A stretch of DNA of 64,000 nucleotides from Sedimentimonas flavescens (GTDB lineage Bacteria > Pseudomonadota > Alphaproteobacteria > Rhodobacterales > Rhodobacteraceae), in contig NZ_JAHVAI010000005.1 in the NCBI RefSeq assembly GCF_019264375.1, positions 62,001-126,000 of the forward strand, given 5' to 3'. The position numbers and the translations under genes were made by a program. The notes below the pieces were generated by a model. The model did no database searches, was not told the origin of the DNA, and worked only from the letters and a program-made list of their open reading frames with translations. Shown here piece after piece: positions 40,046 through 49,768 of this stretch (positions are counted from its first letter, which is position 1; each line of letters starts with the position of its first letter).

Positions 40046-41248
40046 ATGATCGGGCGGAGGAGCAAACCTTCGACGCAGGCCGAGGACAAGCCGAAAGGCT
40101 TTGACGATTTCGAGCTTCGTCTTGGGGATCTCATGCGCGGGGAGCGCGCAACTCTGGCGAAGTCGCTTTTGGATGTGCAGCGAGAGTTGCGCATCAAGGC
40201 GGCCTATATCGCAGCTATCGAAAGCTGCGATGTCGCCGCGTTCGAGACACCCTCTTTCATCGCCGGTTATGTCCGATCCTACGCCCGTTACCTCGGGCTT
40301 GATCCGGATTGGGCGTTCGAGAGATTCTGCCTGGAGGCGGGCTATCAGCCCACGCACGGCATGGCCGCGGCGGCGTCCGGGCCCAAGCCGCAGCGCCGCC
40401 CGACCGAGGTCGCCGAGGCGCTGGCCAATCCCAATGCAACCTTCGTTCCGCGCACCCAGGCGTTCTGGAGCACGATTGAGCCGCGCGCGATCGGCTCGGT
40501 ATTCGTGCTGGCGCTGCTGGCGGGCGGGATCGGCTATGGTGGCTGGTCCGTCCTGCAAGAGGTGCAGCGCGTGCAACTGGCTCCGGTCGATCAGGCGCCT
40601 GGCGTCGTGGCCGAGCTTGACCCGCTGCAAGGCGCGCGGCCCATGCGTATGGCCGAGACCGACGACAGCCTGCCCGACCTTCCGGTACCCGAGGCGCTGG
40701 ACCGCATCTATCGCCCCGCCGCGCTCGATACCCCGGTGCTGATTGCCCGCGATGGCCCGATTGCCGCGATCGACCCCTCGCAAACGGGTGTTCTGGCCGG
40801 GCTGGCGGGCGCGAAACCCGCGATCGAAACCGCACTGGCCGAGGCTTCGGTCGAAAGCATCGATACGCTGGTGCGCACTGTTGCCGCCGAGGCGCCTGCG
40901 CTTGAAATTCTTGCCGTGCGTCCTGCATGGGTGCGTGTGAGCGCGGCCGATGGCAGCGTTCTCTTCGAGAAGGTGATGGATGCGGGCGAACGCTACACGC
41001 CGCCCAAGCTCGAAGAGGCACCTGTGCTGCGCACGGGTGAGTCGGGTGCAATCTACTTCGCGGTGAACGGCGTGGCCCATGGCCCGGTCGGAAAGCGCGG
41101 CGAAGTGACCAAGAACATCGTGCTGGCCCCCGAGGCCGTGACCGAGAAATATGCGACGGCCGAGATCGACGCAGATGGCGACCTTGCGCGGATGATCGCC
41201 GTGGCCGATGCCAGCGCGGTGGCGACGGTCAATCCCGCAGGCCAGTGA
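40046..41248 (+). CDS. RodZ-like helix-turn-helix membrane protein (DUF4115)
   Basis: A 400-residue protein with an N-terminal Cro/C1-type HTH (residues about 22-90: GDLMRGERATLAKSLLDVQ, AAYIAAIESCDVAAFETPSFIAGYVRSYARYLGLD), one transmembrane helix at about 150-170, a long Ala/Pro linker and a C-terminal DUF4115 beta domain (residues about 285-345: EILAVRPAWVRVSAADGSVLFEKVM). This is the RodZ architecture, which links MreB to the cell-wall elongation machinery. I chose the ATG at 40046; a GTG at 40022 is possible. ispG follows after 80 bp, an association seen in many proteobacteria. Confidence 0.85.
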   Translation: MIGRRSKPSTQAEDKPKGFDDFELRLGDLMRGERATLAKSLLDVQRELRIKAAYIAAIESCDVAAFETPSFIAGYVRSYARYLGLDPDWAFERFCLEAGYQPTHGMAAAASGPKPQRRPTEVAEALANPNATFVPRTQAFWSTIEPRAIGSVFVLALLAGGIGYGGWSVLQEVQRVQLAPVDQAPGVVAELDPLQGARPMRMAETDDSLPDLPVPEALDRIYRPAALDTPVLIARDGPIAAIDPSQTGVLAGLAGAKPAIETALAEASVESIDTLVRTVAAEAPALEILAVRPAWVRVSAADGSVLFEKVMDAGERYTPPKLEEAPVLRTGESGAIYFAVNGVAHGPVGKRGEVTKNIVLAPEAVTEKYATAEIDADGDLARMIAVADASAVATVNPAGQ

Positions 41249-41328
41249 TTTCCTTGAACAGGATTGCGCAGCCGTTGCCCTCGGGCGGCGGCTGACCTAT
41301 GTCTGGGGCAGCAATCGGAGACCCCGCC

Positions 41329-42459
41329 ATGTCGCTCAACCACATTCGTCCCTGGCGCAATATCTACCGCCGCAAGTCGCGCCAGATCATGGTCGGCAAT
41401 GTGCCCGTGGGGGGCGATGCGCCGATCACGGTGCAGACGATGACGAACACCGATACTTCGGACGTCAGGGCGACGCTGGATCAGGTGATCCGCTCGGCCG
41501 ACGTGGGTGCCGATATCGTGCGCGTCTCGACGCCTGATGAGGCCAGCACCCGCGCCCTGCGTGAGATCGTGCGCGAAAGCCCCGTGCCGATCGTGGCCGA
41601 TATCCATTTCCACTACAAACGCGCCATCGAGGCCGCCGAGGCAGGCGCCGCCTGTCTGCGCATCAACCCCGGCAATATCGGCGATGAAAGCCGCGTGAAA
41701 GAGGTGATCCGGGCGGCGAAGGACCATGGCTGCTCGATCCGCATCGGTGTGAACGCGGGCAGCCTTGAAAAGCACCTGCTCGACAAATACGGCGAGCCGT
41801 GCCCCGATGCGATGGTCGAAAGCGGCCTCGATCACATCAAGATCCTGCAAGACAACGACTTTCACGAGTTCAAAATTTCCTGCAAGGCGTCGGATGTCTT
41901 CCTGGCGGCCGCTGCCTATCAGGCGCTGGCAGAGGCGACCGATGCGCCGATCCACCTTGGTATCACCGAGGCGGGCGGGCTTATGGCTGGCACCGTGAAA
42001 TCCGCCATCGGTCTTGGCAACCTGCTGTGGATGGGGATCGGCGACACGATCCGCGTCAGCCTCTCGGCCGATCCGGTCGAAGAGGTCAAGGTCGGCTACG
42101 AGATCCTCAAGTCGCTTGGCCTGCGCACGCGCGGGGTGCAGATCATCTCGTGCCCGTCCTGCGCGCGACAGGGCTTTGACGTGATCAAGACGGTCGAGAC
42201 GCTCGAAAAGCGCCTTGAGCACATCAAGACCCCGATGAGCCTGTCGATCATCGGCTGCGTCGTGAACGGCCCTGGCGAGGCGCTGATGACCGATATTGGC
42301 TTTACCGGCGGCGGTGCGGGCTCGGGGATGGTCTATCTGGCGGGCAAGCAGAGCCACAAGCTCTCGAACGCCGAGATGGTCGATCATATCGTGGGGCTGG
42401 TCGAGGCCCGCGTGGCCGAGATCGAGGCGGCAGGCGATACGCCCGATGCGGCGGAATAA
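41329..42459 (+). CDS. ispG: 4-hydroxy-3-methylbut-2-en-1-yl diphosphate synthase (IspG/GcpE)
   Basis: Penultimate enzyme of the MEP isoprenoid pathway, a [4Fe-4S] protein converting MEcPP to HMBPP. The 376-residue protein has the TIM-barrel N-terminus ([21 protein letters not shown]). The C-terminal cluster ligands are CPSC in [13 protein letters not shown] near residue 285 and the third cysteine in [15 protein letters not shown] near 320. The ATG at 41329 follows GGAGACCCC. Length is typical. A perfect hairpin follows the stop. Confidence 0.97.
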   Translation: MSLNHIRPWRNIYRRKSRQIMVGNVPVGGDAPITVQTMTNTDTSDVRATLDQVIRSADVGADIVRVSTPDEASTRALREIVRESPVPIVADIHFHYKRAIEAAEAGAACLRINPGNIGDESRVKEVIRAAKDHGCSIRIGVNAGSLEKHLLDKYGEPCPDAMVESGLDHIKILQDNDFHEFKISCKASDVFLAAAAYQALAEATDAPIHLGITEAGGLMAGTVKSAIGLGNLLWMGIGDTIRVSLSADPVEEVKVGYEILKSLGLRTRGVQIISCPSCARQGFDVIKTVETLEKRLEHIKTPMSLSIIGCVVNGPGEALMTDIGFTGGGAGSGMVYLAGKQSHKLSNAEMVDHIVGLVEARVAEIEAAGDTPDAAE

Positions 42460-42472
42460 GCCCTGAAATGAA

Positions 42473-42497
42473 AAAGGCCGGCGCGATGCCGGCCTTT
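42473..42497. terminator. Bidirectional terminator between ispG and the DsbA-like gene
   Basis: A 10-bp perfect stem AAAGGCCGGC (42473-42482) with GCCGGCCTTT (42488-42497) and loop GCGAT. On the minus strand it is followed by a run of five T, a good terminator for the DsbA-like gene. On the plus strand only TTT follows, so it is weaker for ispG. Confidence 0.85.
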
Positions 42498-42516
42498 CGC
42501 GTCTCTGGCAGGGCGA

Positions 42517-43263
42517 TCAACCGCGCTGCTCGGCCACGATTTGCTGCATCGTCTTGAGGGGCGCATAGCCGCGCAGCATCTCGCCGCCGATGACGAAGGC
42601 CGGGGTGCCCGAGATTCTCATGCGCTCGGCCAACTGGTGGTTGGCGCGCAAAACGGCGGTCACTTCTTCCTCGTTCATCCGCTTGAGCACGGCGTCCTTG
42701 TCCACGCCCTGCTCATCTGCCAGCCGCGAGAGGCTTTCAAGCGTGATCGAGCCACGGAAAGCGATCAGCTCGTCATGGACCTTCTTGTAGGTCTCGTCGC
42801 CCGCAAGCTGCTTCACAGCCACCGCGAAGCGCGCCGAGAGGTCGGATTCCTGACCCAGGATTGGGAATTCCTTGACGATGAAGCGGATGTTGCCGTCCTT
42901 GGCCAGAAGCTCCTCGACCTCGGTATAGGCCTTGCGGCAATAGCTGCAGCGGTAATCCATGAACTCGACGATGGTCAGGTCGCCGTCAGGGTTGCCACCG
43001 ATCCAGGAATAGCCGTCGTCAAACAGGTCCTCGGCGTTGGTCTGCACCAGCACCTTGTCATTCTGCGCCTCGGCAGCCTGCTGGCGCTCTTCGAGTACGC
43101 CGATCGCCTCAACCAGAACCTCGGGGTTTTCCATCAGATAGGTCTTCACGGCCTCGCCGAAGGCCGCCTTTTCGGCGTCCGACATCCCGGAGATATCGAA
43201 AGCCATCGCGGGGGCGGAAAGCGCCGTCGAGAGGGCGAGGGCGGCGAAAAGCTTGCGCGTCAT
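42517..43263 (-). CDS. Periplasmic DsbA-family thiol:disulfide oxidoreductase (DsbA/Com1-like)
   Basis: A 248-residue exported thioredoxin-fold protein. It has a signal peptide (residues 1-21, cleavage after APAMA) and an N-terminal helical segment of about 60 residues, often found in Com1/ScsC-like proteins, that can mediate oligomerisation. The active site CSYC is at residues 106-109 (VEFMDYRCSYCRKAYTEV) and the cis-proline loop is SGTPAFVIGGEMLRGY near the C-terminus. It may act as an oxidant or isomerase in the periplasm. The ATG at 43263 has AGGATGAACTG upstream. Confidence 0.88.
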   Translation of the reverse strand: MTRKLFAALALSTALSAPAMAFDISGMSDAEKAAFGEAVKTYLMENPEVLVEAIGVLEERQQAAEAQNDKVLVQTNAEDLFDDGYSWIGGNPDGDLTIVEFMDYRCSYCRKAYTEVEELLAKDGNIRFIVKEFPILGQESDLSARFAVAVKQLAGDETYKKVHDELIAFRGSITLESLSRLADEQGVDKDAVLKRMNEEEVTAVLRANHQLAERMRISGTPAFVIGGEMLRGYAPLKTMQQIVAEQRG

Positions 43264-43428
43264 CAGTTCATCCTGTTCAGGGCCTTGCGGCCGGTTCGGG
43301 CCAAACTGGCCAGTCCTGTCTTCATGCGCAAGAGGGGTGTGCATGGTGCGACTCTGTGACCGCCGCCATTGACCCTACCGCCAAGGCGGCCTATCGCGCA
43401 TATTCAATCCGCAGGATGGAGGCAGAAG

Positions 43429-44571
43429 ATGCGTTTCTCAAGCCGTGGTCAGGTTGATCCCTTTATTGTGATGGATGTGGTTGAGGCCGCGCGCGCCGCA
43501 GAGGCCGCCGGGCGCCATATCATTCATATGGAGGTGGGGCAGCCGTCGACGCCCGCACCGGCTCAGGCGCGTGCCGCACTGGCGGAGGCGTTGGAGCGCG
43601 ACTCTCTTGGCTACACGGTTTCGCTGGGGCTGCCTGCGCTGCGCGAAGGGATCGCACGGCTTTACGCGCGCTGGTATGGCGTCGATCTGGACCCGGCGCG
43701 GGTGGTAGTAACGGCGGGATCGTCGGGCGCCTTCGTGCTGGCCTTCTCGGCGCTTTTTGATGCGGGCGAGCGCGTGGCATTGGGCGAGCCCGGCTATCCG
43801 AGCTATCGCCAGATCCTGCGCGCCATGTCGGTCACGCCGGTCGGCATCCAGAGCCGCCCCGAGAACCGCTATCAGCCCGTGCCCTCCGAGATCCCCGCCG
43901 ATGTGCAGGGGTTGATCGTGGCCTCGCCCGGCAACCCCTCGGGGACGATGCTCGGCAAGCCGCAACTGGCCGCCCTGATGGCCGAGGCCGCGGCACGCGA
44001 CATCGCCTTCATCTCGGACGAGATCTACCACGGCCTGCATTACGGTGATCGGGCGGTCAGCGCGCTTGAGATCTCGGATCAGGCCTATGTGATTAACTCC
44101 TTCTCGAAGTATTTCTCGATGACGGGCTGGCGCGTGGGCTGGATGGTCGTGCCCGAGGATCACATCCGCACGGTCGAGCGGCTGGCGCAGAACCTGTTCA
44201 TCTGCCCGCCCCATGCCAGTCAGATTGCCGCGCTCGCTGCGCTTGACTGCATCGACGAGCTGGAGGCGAACCGCGCCGTCTATGCCGAGAACCGTCGCCT
44301 GATGCTAGAGGGCCTGCCGAAGGCCGGGTTCACCAAGATCGCGCCGCCCGACGGAGCCTTCTACATCTACGCCGATGTCTCGGATCTGACGCAGGACAGC
44401 GTGGCCTTCGCCGCCGAGATCTTGGAAAAGGCAGGTGTGGCCGTAACTCCGGGGCTCGATTTCGATCCGCGTCGCGGCGCACGGACCCTGCGCTTTTCCT
44501 ATGCCCGCGCCACCGCCGATATCGCCGAGGGGCTCGGTCGTCTGACCCGTTTCATGGCTGCGCGCGGTTGA
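43429..44571 (+). CDS. Pyridoxal-phosphate aminotransferase class I/II (AspC-like fold)
   Basis: A 380-residue fold-type I aminotransferase. The PLP lysine is K227 in YVINSFSKYFSMTGWRVGWM, with ASPGNPSGTM near residue 165 and SDEIYHGLHYG near residue 197. Substrate preference cannot be read from sequence; close relatives are annotated as aspartate or aromatic transaminases. The ATG at 43429 has GGAGGCAGA. The upstream frame is open to a TTG at 43369 but lacks similarity. It is divergent from the DsbA-like gene and 55 bp before the amidase gene. Confidence 0.88.
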   Translation: MRFSSRGQVDPFIVMDVVEAARAAEAAGRHIIHMEVGQPSTPAPAQARAALAEALERDSLGYTVSLGLPALREGIARLYARWYGVDLDPARVVVTAGSSGAFVLAFSALFDAGERVALGEPGYPSYRQILRAMSVTPVGIQSRPENRYQPVPSEIPADVQGLIVASPGNPSGTMLGKPQLAALMAEAAARDIAFISDEIYHGLHYGDRAVSALEISDQAYVINSFSKYFSMTGWRVGWMVVPEDHIRTVERLAQNLFICPPHASQIAALAALDCIDELEANRAVYAENRRLMLEGLPKAGFTKIAPPDGAFYIYADVSDLTQDSVAFAAEILEKAGVAVTPGLDFDPRRGARTLRFSYARATADIAEGLGRLTRFMAARG

Positions 44572-44626
44572 GCGGTTTCTCAGGCGTTTGCGGCGCGCTA
44601 TACTGCGCGAAAACGGGCAGGGCGGC

Positions 44627-45841
44627 ATGAAACGCATTCTCTTGGGCATCGCGCTGGCGTGGCTGGCGAGTATCGGGCTGGTTCAGGCACAGGATTTCTC
44701 GGCGCTTGCACGAGTTGAGCCCGCGCGCAGCCATGTCCGCGCGACCGATGGCCAGATCGAGATCGTTCTGGGTATCAGCCAGCCGGTTCCCTTCCGTGCG
44801 TATCTGCTGGATGGACCGCCGCGCCTGATCGTCGATTTCCGCGAGGTGGATTTTACCGGCCAGAACCCGGCGGATCTGAACGAAGGCGGGGCGCTGCGAG
44901 GTCTGCGGTGGGGTCGTTTCCGGCCCGGCTGGTCGCGCCTTGTGGCAGAGCTTCCGGGGCCGATGCGCTTGCTTGAGGCGGTCGAGGAAACCGCGCCCGA
45001 TGCCGCGTCGGTGCGCGTGCGGCTGGAACCTGTTTCGCCCGAGGATTTCACCGCGCGCGTGGGCGCGCCATCCTCGGTGCTGTGGGATCTGCCGCAACCG
45101 GCGGTGACCGAGGCGCCGCATCGTCGGCAAGACGGGGCGCGGCCCTTGCGTGTGGTGCTTGACCCCGGCCATGGCGGCATCGACCCCGGCGCCGAGGCTG
45201 ACGCGCAGAGCGAGGCGGTGCTGGTGCTGACCTTCGCGCGCGATCTGAAAGAGGCGATGACGCGGGCGGGTATGGAAGTGCTTATGACCCGCGAAGAGGA
45301 CATCTTTGTCCCACTCGAAACCCGGATCACGGTTGCCCGCGCCGTCGGGGCGGACCTGCTGCTGTCGCTCCATGCGGATGCGCTCGCCGAGGGGGAGGCG
45401 ACCGGTGCCACTGTCTACCTGCTCGATGACGCGGCACAGGATGCGGCCTCGCAAAAACTGGCCGAGCGCCATGATCGTGCGGACCTGCTTGCTGGCGTCG
45501 ATCTGTCGGGTCATGACGATGCCGTCGCCGGGGTGCTGATGGATCTGGCGCGGGTTGAGACCCATCCGCGCAGCCTTCGCCTTGCACAGGTTCTGGCGGG
45601 GGCGATCAAGGCCGAGGGGCTGAAGATGCACCGCCATCCGGTGCAGGGCGCGGATTTCTCGGTGCTGAAATCGCCCGATATCCCCTCGCTGCTGCTGGAA
45701 CTGGGGTTCCTGTCCTCCGAGGCGGACCGTGTTCGGCTGCTCGACGCCGAGTGGCGCAAACGCATGGCTCGCGCGGTGGTGAAGGGGGTCGAAAGCTGGG
45801 CGCAGGCTGATGCCGCCGAGGCGCGTCTGCTACGCAAGTAG
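44627..45841 (+). CDS. amiC: N-acetylmuramoyl-L-alanine amidase (AmiC-like, AMIN + Amidase_3)
   Basis: Periplasmic zinc amidase that cleaves septal peptidoglycan. The 404-residue protein has a signal peptide (residues 1-22), an N-terminal AMIN domain (about 28-130: VLGISQPVPFRAYLLDGPPRLIVDF) that targets peptidoglycan, and the Amidase_3 domain. Its motifs are VVLDPGHGGIDPGA near residue 180, LLLSLHADAL near 246 and the terminal glutamate in LLLELGFLSS near 364. The ATG at 44627 is chosen because the signal peptide starts there. PBP1A follows, as in related genomes. Confidence 0.92.
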   Translation: MKRILLGIALAWLASIGLVQAQDFSALARVEPARSHVRATDGQIEIVLGISQPVPFRAYLLDGPPRLIVDFREVDFTGQNPADLNEGGALRGLRWGRFRPGWSRLVAELPGPMRLLEAVEETAPDAASVRVRLEPVSPEDFTARVGAPSSVLWDLPQPAVTEAPHRRQDGARPLRVVLDPGHGGIDPGAEADAQSEAVLVLTFARDLKEAMTRAGMEVLMTREEDIFVPLETRITVARAVGADLLLSLHADALAEGEATGATVYLLDDAAQDAASQKLAERHDRADLLAGVDLSGHDDAVAGVLMDLARVETHPRSLRLAQVLAGAIKAEGLKMHRHPVQGADFSVLKSPDIPSLLLELGFLSSEADRVRLLDAEWRKRMARAVVKGVESWAQADAAEARLLRK

Positions 45842-45913
45842 CAACGGGGTCACAAAAATCGTCCACCGCGCCCTGTCGCGGGCGCATCGCCGCCGGCCTG
45901 ACGCCAAGTTGTT

Positions 45914-45942
45914 TTGACCCGCGCGCGCACGCGCGATATACG
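45914..45942 (+). promoter_or_regulatory. Predicted promoter of the PBP1A gene
   Basis: TTGACC (45914-45919), a 17-bp spacer and TATACG (45937-45942). The start point would be near 45949, about 20 bp before the ATG. The spacer is almost wholly alternating CG/CA (GCGCGCGCACGCGCG), an unusual Z-DNA-prone tract. Confidence 0.55.
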
Positions 45943-45968
45943 GGCGGCCGAACGGGGCAATCGGCCCC

Positions 45969-48542
45969 ATGGGGGTGCTTGTGATCCGTTTCGTCCTGTC
46001 GTCGCTCGGGGGTCTTTTCTCGTGGATTGTGACCGCGGTGTTTTTCGCCGCGCTGACCTTGGGTGCGATCTTCTGGATGTATTCGCGCAACCTGCCCAGC
46101 CACGAGCAGCTTGCCCAATACACCCCCAAGACGATCTCGCGCATCTATAACGGCGAGGGGCGTCTGATCGACGAATTCGCCGAAGAGCGCCGGATCTTTG
46201 TGCCGGTCAGCGAGATCCCCGATCTGGTCAAGAATGCCTTCGTCTCGGCCGAGGACAAGAACTTCTGGGTCCACCGCGGCTATGACGCGCGCGGCATGGT
46301 GGCGGCGGCGGTGCAGGCGGTCAAATCGGGCGGGCGCGATCTGCGCGGCGCATCAACGATCACGCAGCAGGTGATGAAGAACTTCCTGCTCAGCTCCGAC
46401 CGCTCGGTTGAGCGCAAGATCAAGGAGTTGATCCTGGCCTCGCGCGTCGAGGAGGCGTTGTCGAAAGAGCGGATCCTCGAACTCTACATGAACGAGATTT
46501 TCCTGGGCCAGAACTCTTACGGCGTTGCGGCCGCTGCCCAGACCTATTTCAACAAGACGCTGTCCGAGTTGACGCCGCATGAGGCCGCAACGTTGGCCGC
46601 GATGCCCGCTGCGCCCTCGAACTTCCATCCCGTGCGCAACAAGGAAAAGCTGGAAGGCCGCCGGAACTACGTGCTGCGCGAGATGTGGCAGAACGGCTAT
46701 ATCGACGAGGCGACCTATGAGCGCGAGCGCCAGCAGCCTGTGCGCTCGGTCCAGAACGGCGATTTCCCGCCTTTCCGGCAGGCCCTTCCGCCGCGCGACT
46801 ATTTCACCGATGAGATTCGGCGCCAGCTGTCGAAGACCTTCGGTCAGGAGGAATTCTTTGGCGGCGGTCTGACGATCCGCGCCACGGTGAACCCCGACAT
46901 GCAGCGCGCCGCCGCCAAGGCGCTGCAAGACGCGCTGGAGAAATATGACCGTAGCCAAGGCGTCTGGCGCGGCACTGACGCGACCATCGCCGCCGACCAA
47001 CTGGGCGATGAGGCGACGTGGCGCGCAGCGCTTGCCGCGGTGCCGACCGACAAGGCCCCGCGCGACATTGAGGGCTGGTATCCCGCCGTCGTGCTGGAGT
47101 TGGGCGAGGATTCGGCCCGGATCGGCATCGAAGGCATTGAAGAAGATGGCGACGGCCACTGGATTCCGGCCGAAGATGTCACCTGGGCCAAGAAGCTGAA
47201 GGACGATGGCAAGCTTGGCCCCAAGGCCAAGCGCGCGTCGGACCTTGTGGATCTGGGCGATGTGGTTCTGGTGCGCGCCGTTACCAAGGACGAGGACGGC
47301 TCTTTCGTGCGCTGGAGCCTGCGTCAGGTGCCCCAGGTCGAGGGCGCCTTCATGGCGATGGACATCAACACCGGGCGCGTGATCGCGATGCAGGGTGGCT
47401 TCAGCTATCAGGCGTCGGTCTTCAACCGCGCGACGCAGGCGATGCGGCAGCCGGGTTCGAACTTCAAGCCCTTCGTCTATGCGGCGGCGCTGGACAAGGG
47501 CTTTACCCCGGCGACCATCGTCGTGGACGCACCGATCGAGGTGAACACTCCGCAAGGCCTGTGGCGCCCCAAGAACGCGTCGAACAAATTCTACGGGCCG
47601 ACGCCCATGCGCACCGGGCTTGAGCAGTCGCGAAACCTGATGACCGTGCGTATCGCGCAGGAAATCGGGATGGAGACGGTCGCGCAATATGCCGAGCAGT
47701 TCGGCGTCTACAATCCGATGAGCCCGTTCCTGGCAAACGCGCTCGGCGCTCAGGAAACCACGATGTACCAGATCGTCAGCGCCTATGCGATGTTCGCCAA
47801 CGGCGGGCAGCGTGTGGAGCCGACGCTGGTGGACCGGGTGCAGGACCGCTGGGGCCGTACGGTCTATCGCCATGATCAGCGCGTCTGCGAGGATTGCGGC
47901 AAGGAGATCCTGGCCGAGGGGCTTGGTCCGCGCATCCGAGCCGAGCGTGAGCAGGTGATAAACCCGGTCACCGCCTATCAGATGGTCTCGATGATGGAGG
48001 GCGTCGTGCAGCGCGGCTCCGGCTCGGGCGTCAACCTGCCGGTGCCGGTGGCGGGCAAGACCGGGACGACGAACGACGCAAAAGACGTGTGGTTCACCGG
48101 CTTTACCTCGAACATCGTGGCAAGCTGCTACATGGGCTATGACCAGCCCCGCACTCTGGGGCGCGGAGCCTATGGGGGCACGCTCTGCGTGCCGGTTTTC
48201 AACGCTTTCATGACCGAGGCGATCAAGGAATATGGCGGCGGCCGGTTCAAGGCCCCTCCGGGCGGCTACTGGGCCAAGTTCAACCGCTACACCGGCGAGC
48301 GTCTCTCGGACGATGCCACGGGCGATTTCGTTCAGGCCGAATACCTGCGCGAGGGGCAGGACGGCATGTTCGGTCTTGGCCTGATCGTGGATGGCGGCTT
48401 TGCCATGGGGGCGAACCTACCGCTGTTTGCGCAGGGCGAGACGGACGGCGAGGGCACCGAGATCATCACCTCGACCGGCGAGCGCGCGGTTATTCCGAAG
48501 AAAGCCGATTTTGGCACGCTCAGCTCGGGCGGGCTTTACTGA
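45969..48542 (+). CDS. mrcA: Penicillin-binding protein 1A (bifunctional glycosyltransferase/transpeptidase)
   Basis: Polymerises and cross-links peptidoglycan at the outer face of the inner membrane. The 857-residue protein has one N-terminal helix (about residues 12-35). The GT51 domain carries SAEDKNFWVHRGYDARG near 95 and GASTITQQVMKN near 126. An OB-like domain lies at about 330-455, and the transpeptidase has serine motif SNFK near residue 497 and KTGTT near 697. The ATG at 45969 and a GTG four codons later (45981) are both possible starts. It lies between the amidase and prfB genes. Confidence 0.95.
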   Translation: MGVLVIRFVLSSLGGLFSWIVTAVFFAALTLGAIFWMYSRNLPSHEQLAQYTPKTISRIYNGEGRLIDEFAEERRIFVPVSEIPDLVKNAFVSAEDKNFWVHRGYDARGMVAAAVQAVKSGGRDLRGASTITQQVMKNFLLSSDRSVERKIKELILASRVEEALSKERILELYMNEIFLGQNSYGVAAAAQTYFNKTLSELTPHEAATLAAMPAAPSNFHPVRNKEKLEGRRNYVLREMWQNGYIDEATYERERQQPVRSVQNGDFPPFRQALPPRDYFTDEIRRQLSKTFGQEEFFGGGLTIRATVNPDMQRAAAKALQDALEKYDRSQGVWRGTDATIAADQLGDEATWRAALAAVPTDKAPRDIEGWYPAVVLELGEDSARIGIEGIEEDGDGHWIPAEDVTWAKKLKDDGKLGPKAKRASDLVDLGDVVLVRAVTKDEDGSFVRWSLRQVPQVEGAFMAMDINTGRVIAMQGGFSYQASVFNRATQAMRQPGSNFKPFVYAAALDKGFTPATIVVDAPIEVNTPQGLWRPKNASNKFYGPTPMRTGLEQSRNLMTVRIAQEIGMETVAQYAEQFGVYNPMSPFLANALGAQETTMYQIVSAYAMFANGGQRVEPTLVDRVQDRWGRTVYRHDQRVCEDCGKEILAEGLGPRIRAEREQVINPVTAYQMVSMMEGVVQRGSGSGVNLPVPVAGKTGTTNDAKDVWFTGFTSNIVASCYMGYDQPRTLGRGAYGGTLCVPVFNAFMTEAIKEYGGGRFKAPPGGYWAKFNRYTGERLSDDATGDFVQAEYLREGQDGMFGLGLIVDGGFAMGANLPLFAQGETDGEGTEIITSTGERAVIPKKADFGTLSSGGLY

Positions 48543-48637
48543 CACCGGGCAGCGGCCACAGGGCGCGGGCAAGCCTTGCCCGCGCGTGACCTTGGCTGTA
48601 TCACCGCCCGCAAGACGATAAAGAGGACGAACGCGAT

Positions 48638-49765
48638 ATGCGCGCCGAGACGCTGAATACCGTGGAAGCGATCAAGAAGTCGCTGAAACTCTTGGGCCAG
48701 CGGATGGATTGGGAAACCGCTCCGCACCGCTTGGAAGAATTCAACGCGATGATCGAGGATGGCGACCTGTGGTCGGACCCGGCGCGCGCACAAAAGCTGA
48801 TGCGCGAGCGTCAGATGCTGTTGGACAAGGTCGAGACCTACAAGCGCATTGACCGCGATCTGACCGACAACGTCGAGCTGATCGAACTGGGCGAGATGGA
48901 GGATGACCCCGAGATCGTCTCGGAGGCGGAAAAGTCGCTCAAGGAACTGCGCGAGTTCTCTGCCGCCAAGGAGCTTGAGGCGCTTCTGGACGGTGAGGCC
49001 GACGGCAACGACACCTTCCTTGAAATCAACGCGGGTGCGGGTGGCACGGAAAGCTGCGACTGGGCCTCGATCCTGGCGCGGATGTATACGCGTTGGGCCG
49101 AGAAGAAGGGCTACAAGGTAGAGCTTCAGGCCGAAAGCGCGGGCGAAGAGGCAGGGATCAAGTCGGCCTCCTATAAAATCTCGGGGCCGAATGCCTATGG
49201 CTGGCTCAAGTCGGAATCGGGTGTGCATCGTCTGGTGCGCATCTCGCCCTACGACTCCGCTGCGCGGCGGCATACCTCGTTTTGTTCGGTCTGGGTCTAT
49301 CCGGTCGTGGACGAAAATATCGAGATCGACATTCCGGCGAACGATATCCGCATCGACACCTACCGGTCCTCGGGCGCGGGCGGCCAGCACGTGAACACCA
49401 CCGACTCGGCGGTGCGGATCACCCACTTGCCGACCAACATTGTCGTCACCTCGTCAATGAAGTCGCAGCACCAGAACCGCGAGATCGCGATGAACGCGCT
49501 GCGCTCGCGGCTCTATCAGCTTGAACTCGACAAGCGCAACGCCGCGATCAACGCCGCGCATGAGGCCAAGGGCGAGGCGGGCTGGGGCAACCAGATCCGT
49601 TCCTACGTGCTTCAGCCCTACCAGATGGTGAAAGACCTGCGCACGGGCTACGAGACCTCGGATACGCAGGGCGTTCTGGACGGCGATCTCGACGGGTTCA
49701 TGGCGGCGACACTGGCCATGGATGTGGCGGGCAAATCGCGCGCCGACGCGCAGGGCGAGGATTGA
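48638..49765 (+). CDS. prfB: Peptide chain release factor 2, without programmed frameshift
   Basis: Terminates translation at UGA and UAA. The 375-residue protein is encoded in one uninterrupted frame; the in-frame TGA and CTT-TGA slip site of Escherichia coli prfB are absent. The GGQ loop is in YRSSGAGGQHVNTTDSAVRITH near residue 250, and the stop-codon recognition tripeptide region reads SPYDSAARRHTSF, with SPY in place of SPF. I believe SPY is usual in alphaproteobacteria. The coiled N-terminal domain spans residues 1-105. It is followed by an NTPase gene after 3 bp. Confidence 0.96.
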   Translation: MRAETLNTVEAIKKSLKLLGQRMDWETAPHRLEEFNAMIEDGDLWSDPARAQKLMRERQMLLDKVETYKRIDRDLTDNVELIELGEMEDDPEIVSEAEKSLKELREFSAAKELEALLDGEADGNDTFLEINAGAGGTESCDWASILARMYTRWAEKKGYKVELQAESAGEEAGIKSASYKISGPNAYGWLKSESGVHRLVRISPYDSAARRHTSFCSVWVYPVVDENIEIDIPANDIRIDTYRSSGAGGQHVNTTDSAVRITHLPTNIVVTSSMKSQHQNREIAMNALRSRLYQLELDKRNAAINAAHEAKGEAGWGNQIRSYVLQPYQMVKDLRTGYETSDTQGVLDGDLDGFMAATLAMDVAGKSRADAQGED

Positions 49766-49768
49766 TCG

